From Proruminimicrobium sp964487915 (GTDB lineage Bacteria; Elusimicrobiota; Endomicrobiia; Endomicrobiales; Endomicrobiaceae), in assembly GCA_964487915.1 (NCBI GenBank), contig CAZASN010000010.1, forward strand, positions 1 to 14,082: 14,082 nt of DNA, written 5' to 3'. This document shows, piece after piece, positions 14,002 through 14,082 of the stretch; position 1 is the stretch's first letter; every line of letters starts with the position of its first letter. The notes beneath the pieces were generated by a model. The model ran no database searches, was not told the origin of the DNA, and saw only the letters and a list, made by a program, of their open reading frames with translations. A program made the translations under genes and the position numbers.

Positions 14002-14082
14002 AGGGAGTGGATTCCCGCTTTCGCAGGCTGATTTAAGGATTGCTCCGTCAAAGAATAAATTACTTCTTCCCGCTCCGTTGAA

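Larger units (their letters stand above)
13608..14082. other. Gene-free region with a palindromic repeat cluster
   Basis: These 475 bases show no convincing ORF on either strand. Frames across it translate to known repeat shadows such as IPAKAG and HSRESGNPG. It begins with a small hairpin CCGTT-GAAA-AACGG (13622-13635), and the last eight bases of the window, CCGTTGAA, repeat the start of that hairpin. Between them are two 75-bp repeats and a third, partial ATTCCCGC-TTTCGC copy (about 14010-14025). Confidence 0.7.

Overview
The window looks like part of the chromosome of a GC-rich Gram-negative bacterium. A deltaproteobacterial (Desulfobacterota-type) host is my best guess. It rests on the GSU2403-type nucleotidyltransferase, the GNA1162-type lipoprotein next to an FlgT-N-like protein, and the abundance of palindromic repeats. 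No rRNA or other strong taxonomic marker is present, so this is an inference.

Left two thirds (1-9940, all genes on the minus strand): a nucleotide-sugar and exopolysaccharide precursor region. Reading leftward from a divergent promoter region near 10.0-10.1 kb, it holds a CpsB-type PHP tyrosine phosphatase, UDP-glucuronate decarboxylase (UDP-xylose synthase), UDP-glucose 6-dehydrogenase, a GSU2403-type nucleotidyltransferase, a coiled-coil protein, UDP-glucuronate 4-epimerase, GalE, an AT-richer AAA+/DUF4143 ATPase, and the first 58 codons of what is probably a second nucleotide-sugar dehydrogenase. Together the enzymes convert UDP-Glc to UDP-Gal, UDP-GlcA, UDP-GalA and UDP-Xyl, the usual donors for surface polysaccharide. 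The nucleotidyltransferase, coiled-coil and AAA+ genes have no evident role in that pathway and look like inserted cargo.

Right third (10063-13525, plus strand): a housekeeping and envelope operon with rsmI, a small acidic protein with PopZ/DUF2497-like features, an exported FlgT-N-like protein, a GNA1162/DUF799-like lipoprotein, and a CDP-alcohol phosphatidyltransferase. Genes two to four are joined by ATGA and GTGA overlaps. A tRNA-Val(GAC) gene and a terminator follow. The last ~470 bases have no gene and hold a repeat cluster.

The most unusual feature is the repeats. (a) A palindromic family with core ATTCCCGC-TTTC-GCGGGAAT lies between genes and also inside galE, where two 63-bp copies and a serine-coding triplet tract add about 70 in-frame residues to the enzyme. 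(b) A second family, starting GGGGTCAGGTCTTG, occurs once as a perfect 24-bp-arm hairpin and twice as a 93-bp form with another palindrome in its loop. The two 93-bp copies flank the UDP-xylose synthase gene and supply the stop codons of two neighbouring genes.
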